64,000 bases of DNA from Zizania palustris (GCA_019279435.1 JAAALK010000288.1:53991624-54055623); one strand, 5' to 3'. Positions 33,149 to 44,995 are shown, numbered from the stretch's first letter. Program-made: numbers and translations. The notes: generated from the letters alone by a model not told the origin.

Positions 33149-34361
33149 TGTAGGACCGAGAGTAGAGACCAGAGGGGGTGAATGGGCACCTAAAAAATTC
33201 TTTCAAATCAATGGTCTTCTCCCGACACCCAACGTACCTCAAGAGATAACCAGCAGAAGCAAAATAAATCTCAAGTACTAAAAATAATCTAGCCTAAAAA
33301 CGACCGGTGTTCTAAACAAAAAAACATCATCAAAGTGTTTAAAGGCAGATTAAAATAGCTCACAGCGCAAATGTCATCTCCACAAAAATCTCACCAAATC
33401 AGAGATAATCAATCAAGTGCATACAGATAATTTCCAAATTATAAGAAGTTCATGAATAAGATCAAGCACAATGTGTAAAGCATTTAAATTTACAGAATAA
33501 ATACGGTTAATAAAATGTGCTAATAGTTAATTAATCAATTGCAGAATTTCATCTGTGCTACAAAGTGATTAGCAAGGGCAGTATGCACTATTAATACGCC
33601 AACCACTAAGACAAAAGTTTAGGCACGTTTTTTGAGGAGGAACAAATGGTTTATTGTGCTTAATCCTGCGCTGCGTGTGCTGAGTTCCTGGATGTGGGCC
33701 TCGGATGGCCGGGGTCCAATCGGCCGGCTCCACGTGCCTGGAACCGCCTAATCCAGCCTGACTTCCACAGCCGCCACAGACTTCATGCGCCGAGCTCGCC
33801 GATGCGCGCGTGCTAAGCCGCACCGCACCGCACGCACCGCACTTCTCAAGAAAAACTGGAGCTGACCGCCGCACTCCGCAAGCCGTAGCTTCCCCAGGCG
33901 CTGCCACTTCATTGCTGGGTTCCCGCCGACTCAAACGCCCACAGAAAAACGAAGTTCCATCAGGAACAAAAGAAAACCGGCGGCCATGAAGAATCCCAGG
34001 AATAACCGGCGCAGGATGTACTGTATACGCAGTACTGTAGCTTGGCGGAGAATAATGGTGGGCGGCAGGGAGTAAAAAAGGAAGAAAAAGAGAAAGGTGA
34101 TAAAATTTTGAACTCCGATTTTTTAATTTTGGTTGAGTTGAGAAATTCTTGAGGATTGGGCCCTATTTATAGGCAGTTCAATAAATCAGAAAAAAAACTC
34201 AATATACCCTTAAGGTTTTTACAGACACTAAAATAAACTGAAAAGACTAAAATACCCGTAGGTTTTTTACAGACTCGACTAACACAGATTGTGGACCTAA
34301 AAGACAAAATAGTAAAATCCTAATTAAATGTAACTTGTCCTGATGCAAAGTTTTCATAGCA
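33149..34361 (-). repeat. Co2 5' LTR (outer end tentative)
   Basis: Begins on the plus strand TGTAGGACCGAGAG, the reverse complement of the copia LTR end also seen in Co3. The first ~100 bp matches Co3 LTR (ccaacgtacctcaag versus ccaacgctcctcaa), then diverges. A TATA box on the minus strand is at 34164-34171. I place the outer end at 34361 because Gy2 gag resumes by about 34376 and an LTR-like start TGCTATGAAAAC fits there. No matching target duplication supports this exact base. Confidence 0.65.
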
Positions 34362-35812
34362 GTTACGGCTTCGCTTCAGGACCGTCGGATCCCCGATGAA
34401 CTATGCTCTTCCCCGATCCAAACATTCCTCGACCTTTGAGGTCGAGATCTTGCTTGGGTCCGAGAAGTGTCTGGGAACCCCATGCTCCTCGATCCGTCAG
34501 ACCACTTGTACGGGCTTGGCACGAGCGGTGGGTGGGGCCCTGTCGGAAGACCCTCGTCCGGAGCTTCGCTCGAGGTAGTCGTTCCGAAGGGCCAGGATGG
34601 TCCTATAGAAATCGGTGACGTGGATCCGATTCTCTCCATGAGCGCTGCAGTGGAAGACCATGCCCCTGCTTGGGGCCTTTGCCAGTGGCTTTGAGCTGGT
34701 GGCTTGCCCTCCGCCTTGGTTGTATTGGACCTTCGAGGACTTCGAGGTGGGGGAGGTGATGCTGAGTACCTCCCCCTGTAATGCTTCTGTCCCCGCCGAG
34801 AGTCGCGGTGTCGGGGCTTCGTTGGCATGGCGCATAGGGGGTTGTGGCTTATTGCTTCGTAGACCTTAGCCTCCGGAGCTCGTATAGGGGTGATCATCAC
34901 CCGCCTGTGAAGCTTCCCCTCCTCGGACCTATCGTACTCTTCGAAGTACGTCATCAACTGGGCCACCGAAGAAATTGGCTTTCGGTGAAGCTTGTCGAGG
35001 AGGCTGGGGTTGGTGACGCCTTTGTGAGCCATGTTGATGACCGAGGAGGCCGACATCCCCTTAATTTGGGCCTTGGTGTGGGCGAAGCGTTGCAAATACT
35101 GGCGCAGCATCTCGCCGCGTTGTTGCTTCACCTGGAAAAGGCTTCCGGTGGATATGGGGGCCACGAAGGTCCCTTGGAAATTGTTGATGAACTTCTTCTT
35201 CAGTTGGTCCCAAGACCTAATGGATCCTGGCCTCAGCGACTAGAACCACCGGAGGGCGATTCCATCAAGGGCGAGGGGGAAGCACTTCGCCATTGTGTCT
35301 TGTCCCCCTCCGCAGGCTTCTATCGCCAAGGCGTAGGACCGAGAAAACTCCCCCAGGTCGGATTCCCCAAAGTATTTTGGGAGCTTTGCCGCCTGCGATC
35401 AGCCCTCAGCTGGGCGTTTTGGTGGCCAACGCATCGGCGTAGCTTTCGCTTCCTCCGGAGTGGGTTTCCGGGTCTTGTGAGCGGATGAAGCCCATTTGGA
35501 GGACTGTAGCGGGGAGGTCTCCATATGGAAGGAGACCTACGAGCCCCTCCCGTGCAGGGGCCTGAAGGTCTACGGATGGGTTTGCGAAGTCGGAGGGGTC
35601 TCCGGCTCTTGGCGTCACACCTGGGTCCCGAGTCAGAGCGGCCTCCTTCGCCGTAGTGGTATCGGCTTGAAGGGGTTCCTGCCGTGATGTTCGGGTGGAC
35701 CTTCGAAGCGGAACCGCGCTAGCATTCTTCTTGGGAGGCATGTTTCTTTTGTGGATGTATGGTGGAGAGGATGCTAGTTTTTTGAACTAGGATCCCCATA
35801 GACGGCGCCAAC
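34362..35812 (-). pseudogene. Gy2 gag and leader, degenerate
   Basis: Minus strand. The start at 35741 opens MPPKKNASAVPLRRSTRT, like the gag N-termini of Gy3 and Gy5. A deletion removes part of the next segment. The gag core continues (FSRSYALAIEA, then PISTGSLFQVKQQRGEMLRQ and YLQRFAHTKAQIKGM) to SSVAQLMTYFEEY near 34900. The remainder is frame-disrupted down to the Co2 junction near 34362. A primer site resembling that of Gy3 lies at 35794-35810. Confidence 0.85.
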
Positions 35813-36534
35813 TGTTGGTGTAAAATATTACGTCAACAAGTTTGAGTGGTTTAGAATGAGAGAGTAGGCTTTCTTTGGGACTGAGTCTCCGAGTAGGATG
35901 ACCCCTGCTAGAAAGTTGTATTTCTTGCTCTCTAGAGATGATCCCTGTACAATACGGGAGGAAGGTATTTATACGGGGAGCCCTTGTAGAACAAATATCT
36001 TCCTACCCTCAATCTTACATATGTCATTACAGACTTTGTATTCCTAATTTAGGAGGGGTATGGCAGTACCAGTTCCACACATTTGCCTGAACAGAACTAC
36101 GTGCGGTAGGTGTGACGACACATGTGTGCAATCCAATCATACACTTAGTCATGACGTGACCGCAATAGACCCCCGCGTCCCATTCTACAGGACTACTTGA
36201 CACTGCGGTTGTTATATCTTCACTTTAGTGGTTGCCGTCCAAGGACCACAAGAGTTCGGAGGGCTCCGCACCAGGCCTCCACTGTGGCCCTCTTCAGAAC
36301 CGTCCGACGGAGTCCTCTGGCCTCGGGCGGGCTCCGCATCGGCCTCCGGAGTGCATGTGAGGGCCCCGAGCCCCTACGGAGTCCGCCTTTGACCTCAGGG
36401 CGCTCCCGTTACATCTTGGTCTACCGCCCTATGGCTTCTCACCTGGTAATTAGGACCTCATTGCGTTAGGCTTCATGGCCGCATTGTATCCTGCGGTATC
36501 GCCATTACTGTCGTCGGGATTATTTCCCCCAACA
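35813..36534 (-). repeat. Gy2 5' LTR
   Basis: 722 bp from TGTTGGTGTAAAATATTACG to TTTCCCCCAACA, with the same terminal motifs as the Gy3 LTR but a different interior. TATAAATA on the minus strand is at 35967-35974. This LTR bounds the left nest; non-LTR sequence begins at 36535. Confidence 0.85.
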
Positions 36535-37440
36535 TTGATTTAACATAATACACTTTATCTAATATGATATTTATTATCACATGTGATATGTGTTATCATA
36601 GCATTTATGTATTATCACGGTATGTAATATGAACTTTTCTTATTTAAAAATGTTTGAATTATTAATTAGCCATGTTGTATTGTAATTTATAAGCTATGAA
36701 CTTATGAGTTTGTAGTATTGCACGTGAAGTAACGTTTATATTATAAAGTTATGAACTTATGCATTTATGGTGCCGTAAGTTTTCAATTTATCTTGAAAAA
36801 CAATAGACATTATACTAAAATCTTCACAAAATATCAAGAAATTTGTATAACATTACAACCATTTTGTACAGTTTTACAATTTTCAAAATTTACTAAAAAT
36901 TTGCCTAGCAAGTTACAAGCTAATACCGTTGTCACCGAGCTAATATCACTTCAGTGGTTACCAAGCAGTACTCGGTAACCACCTCATATCGAGCAGTACC
37001 ACTAGGTAACCAGCTCATATCGAGCAATAGCTGAAGCTACTAATGCGATTACTATTCTGAATTCGAGATTTGAGTTTTGAAATTTGATCAAATTGGGTGA
37101 GTTAACGCCATTACTGCGATTACTGTTCTTAATTCGAGATTTGAGTTCTGAAATTTGATCGAATTGGGTCATTTACCGCCCAGTATTACCCTTTCGGATC
37201 CGGCGGTTACTGAGGCCCAAACGATTTGGGTAACCCTGTCCCAGAAGGCCAGAACACATCAGGAATTCAGGACAATGTAGGATCAAAGCCATACGCTCCC
37301 ATCAGGACAATGGGCATGTAATTAGTTTGAAACTATGGATTACTATATTAAATTAATCAGAAAACATCATAGCTCATTTCATCAAGTTTCGAAATGCAAA
37401 TGACAGTAACAATGCCACACAAAGTTTTGGTTTGCTTTGC
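36535..37440. other. AT-rich intergenic sequence with local repeats, downstream of RPA3
   Basis: No gene seen. 36535-36900 is AT-rich with scattered tatgaactta motifs. 36940-37030 contains repeated ggtaacca and tcatatcgagca motifs. Two ~60-bp direct repeats (gcgattactattctgaattc and following; ~37043-37100 and ~37111-37172) follow. Such ggtaacc/gaattcgagatttga patterns resemble pieces of old DNA transposons, but I see no clear ends. The RPA3 3' untranslated region probably reaches into the right part. Confidence 0.5.
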
Positions 37441-37664
37441 TTAGGATGTAATGCAATAAGCCCTTGAGCTACAGAAGCACGCATTTGTCCTCATGGCTCT
37501 ACATAAGCTTGGGTAAATATGTTGTAATAAGCACAATACTGATCCTGAGTAACTGAGGTGACTGATAAAAAAGTTGTTGGACAGATCTTAAAGCTGTAGA
37601 AATAACGAAGACCAAAAATCAAACACTCTTAGTTGTTCAAATGTCTTCTATGCGATGCTGACCT

Positions 37665-37729
37665 CTACAGGAACAAATCCCTCATCTGGCCATTTGCAAG
37701 CTTGCACAGTCCATTGAATGGTGCAGGAT
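37665..37729 (-). CDS. RPA3: RPA3 last coding exon
   Basis: Completes a split Asp codon (G from the previous exon plus AT here), then reads PAPFNGLCKLANGQMRDLFL and stops at TAG (37667-37665). The acceptor reads cacttctgcag. The segment matches the C-terminal helix of plant RPA3, which packs with RPA1 and RPA2 in the trimer core (GLCKLANG is the recognisable stretch). Phase and identity both match the exon 24.5 kb upstream, and I saw no competing exon in the Gy4-free intron parts (37730-38169, 61967-62195). Confidence 0.85.
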
Positions 37730-38174
37730 CTGCAGAAGTGCAGATAAACATGATAGAGAGATCAATGGTGTTAGGGTGTATAAAATAAATATATTGCAGC
37801 AAGGTAAAGATTAAAGGACCACATACTATTTGTTCTTTCACATAAGACAGATAAGAATAAAAATAGTAAAGCAAGCTCCTCTGTATATGAGCTAATATTA
37901 GTGTTCAATTTCCAGAAGGCCCATGAGCAATTGAGCCTTGAGTGGTACATTTTCCTAGCCAGATGAAAATGTTTGTCATCCCGATTTCTACCTTAGATGA
38001 TCTAACACAAAACTTTCTTTCACACAAGTTATGCTCATGAGATTCAAAGGTACATTTTTCTATCCAGATGACAAATGTTTGCCATCCTGTAATATACTCT
38101 GGATCTATGACAGCCACAAATTTTGACACAATTAGGGTGACTGAAGTTTTCACGATTTGAACACATGAAAAATG

Positions 38175-38465
38175 TGTTGATAGCAAAATTTGACACTAAT
38201 GGTCAAAATTGTCAAAGTTAATATTTTTGGACGAAAATGTGACTTCCTGGCACAGGCCGGTCCAACTAGCCATAGTAGGCCGATCAGACCGGCCATGGCA
38301 CCCTAATCAGACCGGCCCAATCCAAGTCCGACCCCAAAGGAACTAATCTCGGGGTATTTTGATCTCTAACTAATTTTTAATGACTTGTACTCGTACATTA
38401 ATCAATTTAGAGTAAAGATTAAGTCCAGTAACGACAAGACCACCCGTTATAAATATAGGGGCAAG
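38175..38465 (+). repeat. Gy4 5' LTR, first part
   Basis: 291 bp matching 49177-49466 of the 3' LTR, including repeated ccggtc/gaccgg motifs and a TATA box (38448-38455). Interrupted at 38466 by Ha1 just after the TATA box, and continued at 45786. Confidence 0.85.
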
Positions 38466-39156
38466 CTACGAAGCTCGGATACTTCACCTAGCCTGTGTAG
38501 CAGTATCAGATACGTATCTAGATACGAATACACATCCAATACGCCCGATACGTATCTGGTGCGTATCCGACTATTTTTCATTTTCCAAATAATAAAATTA
38601 ATTCTGATACGTACCGGATTCAGGAGGATACGCGTAGCGCAGGTTACTTCCTCTCTTCCTATCCCGATTCACTCCCATGGTCACTCTCCAGATCTAGTTG
38701 CGACGGTCGTCGCGCCGTCTCCCATGCATGTGCCGTCGTGGCTTGGGGACGCCGCGGGCTGTCGATCGCCGCCCGCCACGGCTTTGGGACGCCACCCGTC
38801 ATCGGCGGCCGCCCACCACCCGCCATGGCTTGGGAACACCACCCGTCGCCGACCGCTGCCTGCAGCCCGCCACGGCTTGTGGACGCCCACCCGCTGCATC
38901 CTCCAGCAGATCCACATCGTCACTCGAGTAGAGGTCCTCCCTTTTCTTTTGTTTCTCTCAGCTTTCTATTGTCTGTTACTTCGGTCCTCTCTCGACTTCA
39001 CTTCATGCACTGGCTTGTGTGGCTATTGGCTGCCTACAGGGTCTTTTATACAGAGTTTGCTCACTTCATGCGTAGATGTGTTGCTGACTTTCTACAGCGT
39101 TTGTTCACTTTTCTGAAAAGTTGTCTTAGATTTGATTTAATGTTGTTCACTATGTT

Positions 39157-39661
39157 TGTTGGGGGAAATTACTCTATTTCCAAGACTTAAAGAGTAACCC
39201 TTCGTGGGCTCAGTGAGGATCCCGAAGGTGGCGGACTGCTGTTCGGAGCATACGTCGCCACGACCGGAGGGTGCCACGGTGCGAAGTCCTAGAGAACCCT
39301 CCGAAGGGAAGATGGAGGCCTCGAAGCAGAAGGACATGATTGATTGGATGTTCAGCTTATCCATCTACCCTGCAGCACTTTACCGTGTATAACCTTGTTT
39401 ATAATACCGAATAGCTTCTACTATGTCGGTTGTCGGTTGTAATTTAGGGGTAAATAGGTCTTTTCCTTATGCTTTTTTTCCCTATAAATACCCCCCATTG
39501 TACCTTGTAAAGGGGATCCAGAACTAGTTGTTCAAACACACACATTCGGACCACTTGAGCTATTATCCTTTACGGAGGCTCGAGTTAGTCCTGAAGCGCA
39601 AACTTCTTGTTTGTTCGTTCTTGATTACCGAGAACCTGTCGGTGTAACTTTTGCACCAACA
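39157..39661 (+). repeat. Gy5 5' LTR
   Basis: 505 bp, TGTTGGGGGAAATTAC to GCACCAACA. TATA box 39483-39490. Differs from the 3' LTR by a short duplication (tcggttg repeated near 39428) and a few bases. A tRNA-Asp-like primer site follows at 39664. Confidence 0.95.
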
Positions 39662-39663
39662 GT

Positions 39664-39683
39664 TGGCGCCGTCCGTGGGGATC
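39664..39683 (+). promoter_or_regulatory. Gy5 primer binding site
   Basis: TGGCGCCGTCCGTGGGGATC two bases after the 5' LTR, the same sequence as in Gy3. Confidence 0.7.
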
Positions 39684-39868
39684 CAAGTTCTAAAAGCTTG
39701 TTCTCTACTGCTGACTGCACTCCGAAGAGCACTTACGGAGGGAGCCTCGGAGTCCGGAAACTCCGCGCACCCTTCAGTTGAGGGCTTCTTAGTGCAGCTC
39801 GAAGGCCTTCTCTCGACCCCTCGAGTCGTTCGAAGTCCTCCATCTCCAAGACATCTCAACGGCTAGCC

Positions 39869-40640
39869 ATGCCTCCGAAGCGTGGTCAAGCTTCGGGTCC
39901 TCTTCGAAGGTCCCCTCGGACCAATGGAGCCGGGCCCTCAGCTAATCCGGCGATTCCTGCAGAGACCACTGGGCGTCGAGCGCCCCGGGGCCCTCTACCT
40001 CCTCCTACAGTGCTTCAGACCGACTACGCAGCAAGCCGGGATCCTGAAGTGCCCTCCGACGAAGACGAAGGCCCTCCCGAAACCGAGGCTACGCAGCTAG
40101 CCAGGCTTCAGGAGGAGGTATCCAGATGGAGGCAAGAGGCCGCCGATCGCCTCCGCACTCAAGCTTCCACCGAAACTCCAAGGGGGCCTCAAGACGATGG
40201 AGCCCGCAATCCCCCAGAAGTATACAAGTCCCGGAGGAGGCCGAGAATGCCTCCTTCGATAATGAGTCTCCGTTGCACCCTGATCTACAGAGAGTGCCTT
40301 TCGACCCCAAGTTCAAGGCCTCGAAGCTGCACAAATATTCCGGGGGGTCAGACCCCGGAGAATTCGCCCGCTCTTACGCCCTAGCAATAGAAGCAAGCGG
40401 AGGGGTGCGAAGCACCATGGCAAAATGCTCTCCCCTCAGCTCTCGAGGTGTGGCGCTCCGCTGGTTCTGGTCCCTAAAGCCAGGATCGATCAGTTCATAG
40501 GAGCAGCTCAAAAAGAAATTCGTGAGCAACTTACAAGGTACCTTCGTGGCCCAAATGTCCCAGAAGTTGTGTTTCAGCGTGAAGCAGCGGTGGGAGAAAC
40601 CCTCCGGGAGTACTTCACACGCTTCGCCCACACCAAGTCA
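39869..40640 (+). pseudogene. Gy5 gag N-terminal part, frameshifted and cut by the gap
   Basis: Starts MPPKRGQASGPLRRSPRTNG at 39869 and reads to ~40215 with the acidic segment PSDEDEGPPETEATQLARLQ. It then shifts frame; the gag core EFARSYALAIEASGGVRSTM is in another frame at ~40360-40420. The sequence reaches REYFTRFAHTKS at 40640, where the N run begins. Homologous to the gag of Gy3. Confidence 0.85.
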
Positions 40641-40740
40641 NNNNNNNNNNNNNNNNNNNNNNNNNNNNNNNNNNNNNNNNNNNNNNNNNNNNNNNNNNNN
40701 NNNNNNNNNNNNNNNNNNNNNNNNNNNNNNNNNNNNNNNN
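40641..40740. other. Assembly gap (100 Ns)
   Basis: Exactly 100 Ns, the customary placeholder for a gap of unknown size. The sequence to the left is gag in plus orientation; to the right it is the antisense gene in the wrong orientation for this element. Confidence 0.99.
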
Positions 40741-43683
40741 ACCTGGCGAGGAGTTGTCGGTCTTCGGATCCCTCCCCTCGGAGCCAACTGGCCGATCGTA
40801 ATCCACAAGCCTCGGAGGGGGACCTCCGAAACTTAGGTACACCTTCTTCCTGCTGCATCATATTATATGAACAAATTAATTATACTCATACTTTTATACC
40901 TCTTTCTTTCAGCAGCGCCTCTGGCATTAGCTCCGGATGACATAGTTCGGGCCACCGAACGAATTCTCGGAGCCCCTTCGGTGGCCAAGAGGCAGAGAAG
41001 GCTGGAGTTGGTGGGGAGTTGGGAGCGATCCAACAGGGTGTGGAGAGCCCTCGGCATGGAGCCCCCGCAGCTTCCTGACTTCGCCCCAACTGGAGTGGCT
41101 GGCCGCAAGAGGAAAGCCGCGGCCGAGCCCTCCAAGAAAGCCGGTAAGCAGCCGCTTCAGAAGAAGGCAGCGAAGCAACCTCCACACTTGACGCCTGCTT
41201 CGTCTTCTTCGTCGCCAGACGCGCGGAGCCCATCCCCCGAAGAGGTAGAAGACTCCGAAGGCGCGACGGCGGCGGCCTTCGAGGCCTACCTCCTGGTTGA
41301 CGAAGATATGGGGAAGTCCCCCCAAACACCTCCGTCAGGGAGGGGGTTAGCGCAACTCCAACGACACCTCCCGCACCCATCGTCGTGCAAGTGGAGTCAG
41401 ACTCTACTCCCGACTTGCCCACACTCGAAGCGGTCCCTGCGGAGGCCGTGACTCCGACGGAAGATACCGAGGGCAGGACCTCAGGGGATGACTTCGCCAA
41501 TATCCTCCAGATGTACGAAGTCTTGGAGGATCCAGCGATCCTTCCTCAAGAAGCTCTCAGAGGTATTTTTCCGAAGCACCTCCCTTTTTGTCAATACTCG
41601 CCTGCTATCTGTAAAACACGCTTATTAATCTTGCTATTGAAGTAGGTACCTCTTCGGGCACCGAAGCTTTGGTGGCGCCCGAAGTCCCCGCTTCTTCGGA
41701 GACGGCTATCCGAGCGGACCCTTCTGCTCCTCTGGGGGCTCCGAGCCTGGTGGCAGAGAACGTGTCCTTCGGGGCGGACGACGTGCTTGCCGGGACGGAG
41801 TGAGCTCCGGCCGCAGCCACCTCGACCACCGAAGTCGCCTCCGACAATGTGGCTCCAGCCGGAGAGGTGGTGGCCGGAGGTCGGAGTGCTCTTGCTTCTC
41901 CCCCCTTCGTGCCGGGGAGGGGTAGAGCATTTCTAGCCTCGGCCTTCTTCCTTGCCAAACCGCACCCTCCATCGGCAATTCGGAGGACGAGGCCGCAGCG
42001 GACGACGCCCGAGCTTTGTCTTGGCTTCCTCTGCTGGCTCCTTTCGTGGAGCACCGGAGCGGCCTTCGAAGACTCATGGAGCCCCTGGCTGAGAAAAGCC
42101 AAGACATTGCTAACTCGGAGTTGATCTCCGTCTTGAGCGAGACTAGGGCTTCGACACTCAACACGGCCCTCGAAAGGGCTGCCCTTCAGGTATGAAGAAA
42201 ATACCATAGTTGCTACGTATTAATAGTCATAACTTCTTTAGTGCTCACCTAGTTCTCCTTGCAGCAATTTGCCCTTGCTAGAGCGGCAGCGACTTCCAAC
42301 GAGGTCGAAATTAATCGACTCAACCGGAAGGTCACTACCCTCCAGACGGCCCTTAACGACTCCACCGGGAGGTCCCTCAGGCTGGAGGAAGAAGTTTTGG
42401 AGGAACGGAAGGCTAGGGCAGCATCTGACGAAGCCCTCGAAGCCCTCCGTTCGTCAGCCCAGGAAGTTGAGGCCGAACGCGTTGTCCTCCGTGCGGAGGT
42501 CGAAAAGCTCCGTCAGGAGGCAGCTACCTCGAGCGCACAGTTGGTGGAGCTTCAAGGGGCTCTTAGCCAGGCGATGGCCCTCAAGAGTTCTTTGATGCTC
42601 CGGGTGGCCGCAGTGGACGCGACTGTTGCGAACCTGGAAGCGGCGGAGAAGAAAAATTCCAGTACTGCTGATCGTACCTTGGAAGCTCTTCAGGGTACGC
42701 TGGAGTACTTCGGCACTATGTGCCCTTCGTCCTCCGCCGCAGCCTACGAGCCACTCGACCGAAAGTTGACGAGGATCCAGGTTGCTTCGTCGCTGATGAA
42801 GAACTCCGGCATTCGGTACGGGGAGATCTCCGGACAGTGTGCTGGCATCGGGGTTCTTCGTCATCTTGAATCTCTTCGGATCCCTCTTGGCTCGGTTGGA
42901 AGCTCGTCCCCTGGAGGCTTCGCGGACGATGACTTGCTGCGGCCATCTTCGGAGGTGACTTTGGCTTGGGAAGCCTTCCGGTCAACCTGGAAGACGGACC
43001 ATAAGGTCGCTGCTAAGGCCTGGATCGATGAGGCTCGTCGGCAGAAGCAAGCTCAAACGAAGCCACCACTCCCTGCTTCGCCAGCCCCTCCGGTTCCTGC
43101 TCCGCCATCCGACCCGCAGGTCTAGCCGCTTAGGACCGCTGTGTACCTGAGGCCTTGTAAACCTTGTTTTATTAATGAAAAAGTTATAAACAGTACTTGT
43201 CTTGGGTGTTCTGCTCTTTTTTAGGTTTTGTCATGCCCTTCGAGCCCTGACTTCGAACTTCTGGAAACTACCGTCGAGCTTCGAAAGGAGTGGGCAGTCC
43301 TTGAGAGTTTGAGACCTTACCGCCGTTCCCGCTTCTCTGTTCCTCGCGGAGACGGGGGGGAGGTTACCCTTGAAGTACGAAGGGACGTTTTATCTTATAT
43401 TAAAGAGGAAGAGAAGGCGGAGGGGTCTTCATCTTCTGAACCTATTGACTGGTCCGACTCGGAGTACCGAGCCGAAAACCCTGCAGAGGCAGACTCCGAA
43501 AGGCTCCTGACATGGGCTGAGCTTCAGGAGGAGCAGAAGAAACTGCGAGCCTCGAGGAAAAAGAGAAGTACCCGGCCTAAAAGGACGACTTCAAGCTCTG
43601 AAGGGCAAAGTAGCCGCAAGGGTAGCTCTAGGGGTCGAAAGGGTCTCCGTTTTTATTTGGGTTTAGACAACAATTTTTCTTGA
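40741..43683 (+). pseudogene. Antisense-type gene of Gy5, exons 1 (end) to 5
   Basis: Homologue of the gene at 22328-26070. Exon 1 is truncated by the gap (ends 40836, LGANWPIVI). Further exons are 40913-41562, 41646-42189, 42265-43119 and 43225-43683; all GT-AG sites and phases match Gy3. It helps to define the true frame: exon 2 has the base missing from Gy3 near 23625, and exon 5 has the full G run and is open from VLSCPSSPDF to GLRFYLGLDNNFS. Defects of its own include a frame shift near 41320 and an in-frame TGA near 41802. Exon 4 is intact with the coiled coil and EPLDRKLTRIQ. Confidence 0.8.
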
Positions 43684-43844
43684 TGTATGAGTATAATATT
43701 TTAATGTGGAATGCTTCGACAGTATGCCGTGTGACTCCTACCCTCCTACCCCTTGTGGGTGGCGGAGCCTTTATCATACAAAAGGGTTCGCTAGGCACAA
43801 TGATTGTCCGAACACCTGCATGCTTCGAATTTGCACATCTCATC

Positions 43845-44375
43845 AAAGTCTTTAGACTTTTGTACGTATCCTAACAAGCCGGAGCCTGGAATCTGTAGGG
43901 TGGCCACCTTCGGCTCTTTTACAGATACTTCGCACCAGGAGGCTTGAAATTCTGTTTTATTTAAAGTCCTTAGACTCTTCTACGGATCCTAACAAGCCGG
44001 AGCCTAGAATCTGTAGGTTGGCCACCTTCGGCTCTTTTACAGACACTTCGCACCCGGAGGCTTGAAATTCTGTTTTATTTAAAGTCCTTAGACTATTATA
44101 CGGATCCTAACAAGCCGGAGCCTGGAATCCGTAGGTTGGCCACCTTCGGCTCTTTTACAGACACTTCGCACCCGGAGGCTTAAAATTCTGTTTTTTTTAA
44201 AGTCCTTAGACTCTTCTACGGATCCTAACAAGCCGGAGCCTGGAATCCGTAGGTTGGCCACCTTCGGCTCTTTTACAGACACTTCGCACCCGGAGGCTTG
44301 AAATTCTGTTTTTTTTAAGTCCTTAGACTCTTCTACGGATCCTAACAAGTCGGAGCCTGGAATCCGTAGGTTGGC
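43845..44375. repeat. ~118-bp tandem repeat block of Gy5
   Basis: About 4.5 copies of the same unit as in Gy3 (gtccttagactcttctacgg, then ggttggccaccttcggctct), between the antisense-type gene and the pol fragment. In this element the unit has ttcggctc where Gy3 has tacggctc, so the copies were homogenised separately in each element. Confidence 0.9.
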
Positions 44376-44539
44376 GGAGCTACTGAACCAATGGTTCGCA
44401 GTCAGCCCCTTGGGTCTTTGCGAAAAATGCTTGGCTCTACTAGCATCACCGTCCTCCTAATGCGTCCATCAGGAGGATGGGATGTTCGAAGGGCAAAACA
44501 GGTTTCAACCCTTATCTTTATTTATAGAAAAAAGTGTTA

Positions 44540-44995
44540 CAAGTGACCGGGGCGTCCTGAGCGTAAGATAACATATGGTCCTTCCCATTTGTTTCCTAGC
44601 TTCCCCGGAGCTTTTACACTTCGCAATACTAGATGACCTGGTTTTAACTCACTTAATCTGACTTTCGGGTCATACCACGTTTTGTGTGCTCCTGGTACTT
44701 AGTCAGGTTGGCGACAGCTCGAAGCCTTGTCTCTTCTGACAAATCTATTGAAGTACTCCGATCACTTTCGTCTCCGTGTTGAATTACGCGAAGCGACTCC
44801 CCTTTGAGCTCCGTAGGGGTCATGGCTTCATTTCCGAAGAGCAATCTGAATGGTGTGAAACCGGTTGATCTAGTTTGAGTGGTTCGGATGGACCATAAGA
44901 TTTTAGGTAGTTCTTCGACCCATAGCCCCTTGGCCAATCCTACAATTCGGCGATTTAACCCGGAGAGGATGTTCCCGTTGGCTCGTTCGAGTGTG
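44540..44995 (-). pseudogene. Gy5 pol integrase C-terminal fragment (inverted)
   Basis: Minus-strand reading has AKGLWVEELPKILWSIRTTQ and LLFGNEAMTPTEL, the integrase-distal part of gypsy pol, nearly identical to the Gy3 pol end. The last ~110 bp before the pol stop are deleted relative to Gy3 (junction near 44546). The upstream side ends at ~44990 within the NGAVERANG region, followed by gtgtgagcgtcgt and the 3' LTR. Its orientation is opposite to Gy5 gag. Confidence 0.85.

Larger units (their letters stand above)
16271..34361 (-). mobile_element. Co2: degenerate Ty1/copia element, split by Gy3 and Ins1
   Basis: Minus-strand copia element related in its coding part to Co3. Right to left it shows the 5' LTR (33149-34361), the Met-tRNA primer site, gag, protease, integrase, then an abrupt jump to the last ~66 bp of an LTR at 16271-16336. 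Reverse transcriptase, RNase H and most of the 3' LTR are missing. It inserted into Gy2 between gag and protease. I could not find a convincing 5-bp duplication (CTGAG on the left; nothing clear on the right), which fits an origin of the left end by recombination rather than simple insertion. Confidence 0.8.
5209..36534 (-). mobile_element. Gy2: old Ty3/gypsy element, split by three later insertions
   Basis: Minus-strand gypsy element. Its own sequence survives as three blocks: 34362-36534 (5' LTR and gag), 15043-16270 (protease and reverse transcriptase) and 5209-5300 (reverse transcriptase around the YMDD motif). The gaps between blocks are filled exactly by Co2 and Co1, and Gy1 joins at 5208/5209. 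The 3' LTR is beyond the left edge. The order of coding blocks is collinear with gag-pol once the insertions are removed. The right flank after the LTR is TTGAT (36535-36539); the partner duplication is not visible. Confidence 0.85.

Noticed and set aside
34340..34380. Target duplication for Co2 on the right
   Set aside because: No copy of the left pentamer CTGAG occurs at the plausible LTR end, so I did not claim a duplication.
38385..39116. 243-codon plus-strand frame across the Gy4 LTR and Ha1
   Set aside because: It crosses an insertion junction, so it cannot be an ancestral gene, and it has no recognisable domain.
40425..40940. Open frames running through the N gap
   Set aside because: They join unrelated sequences across unknown bases.
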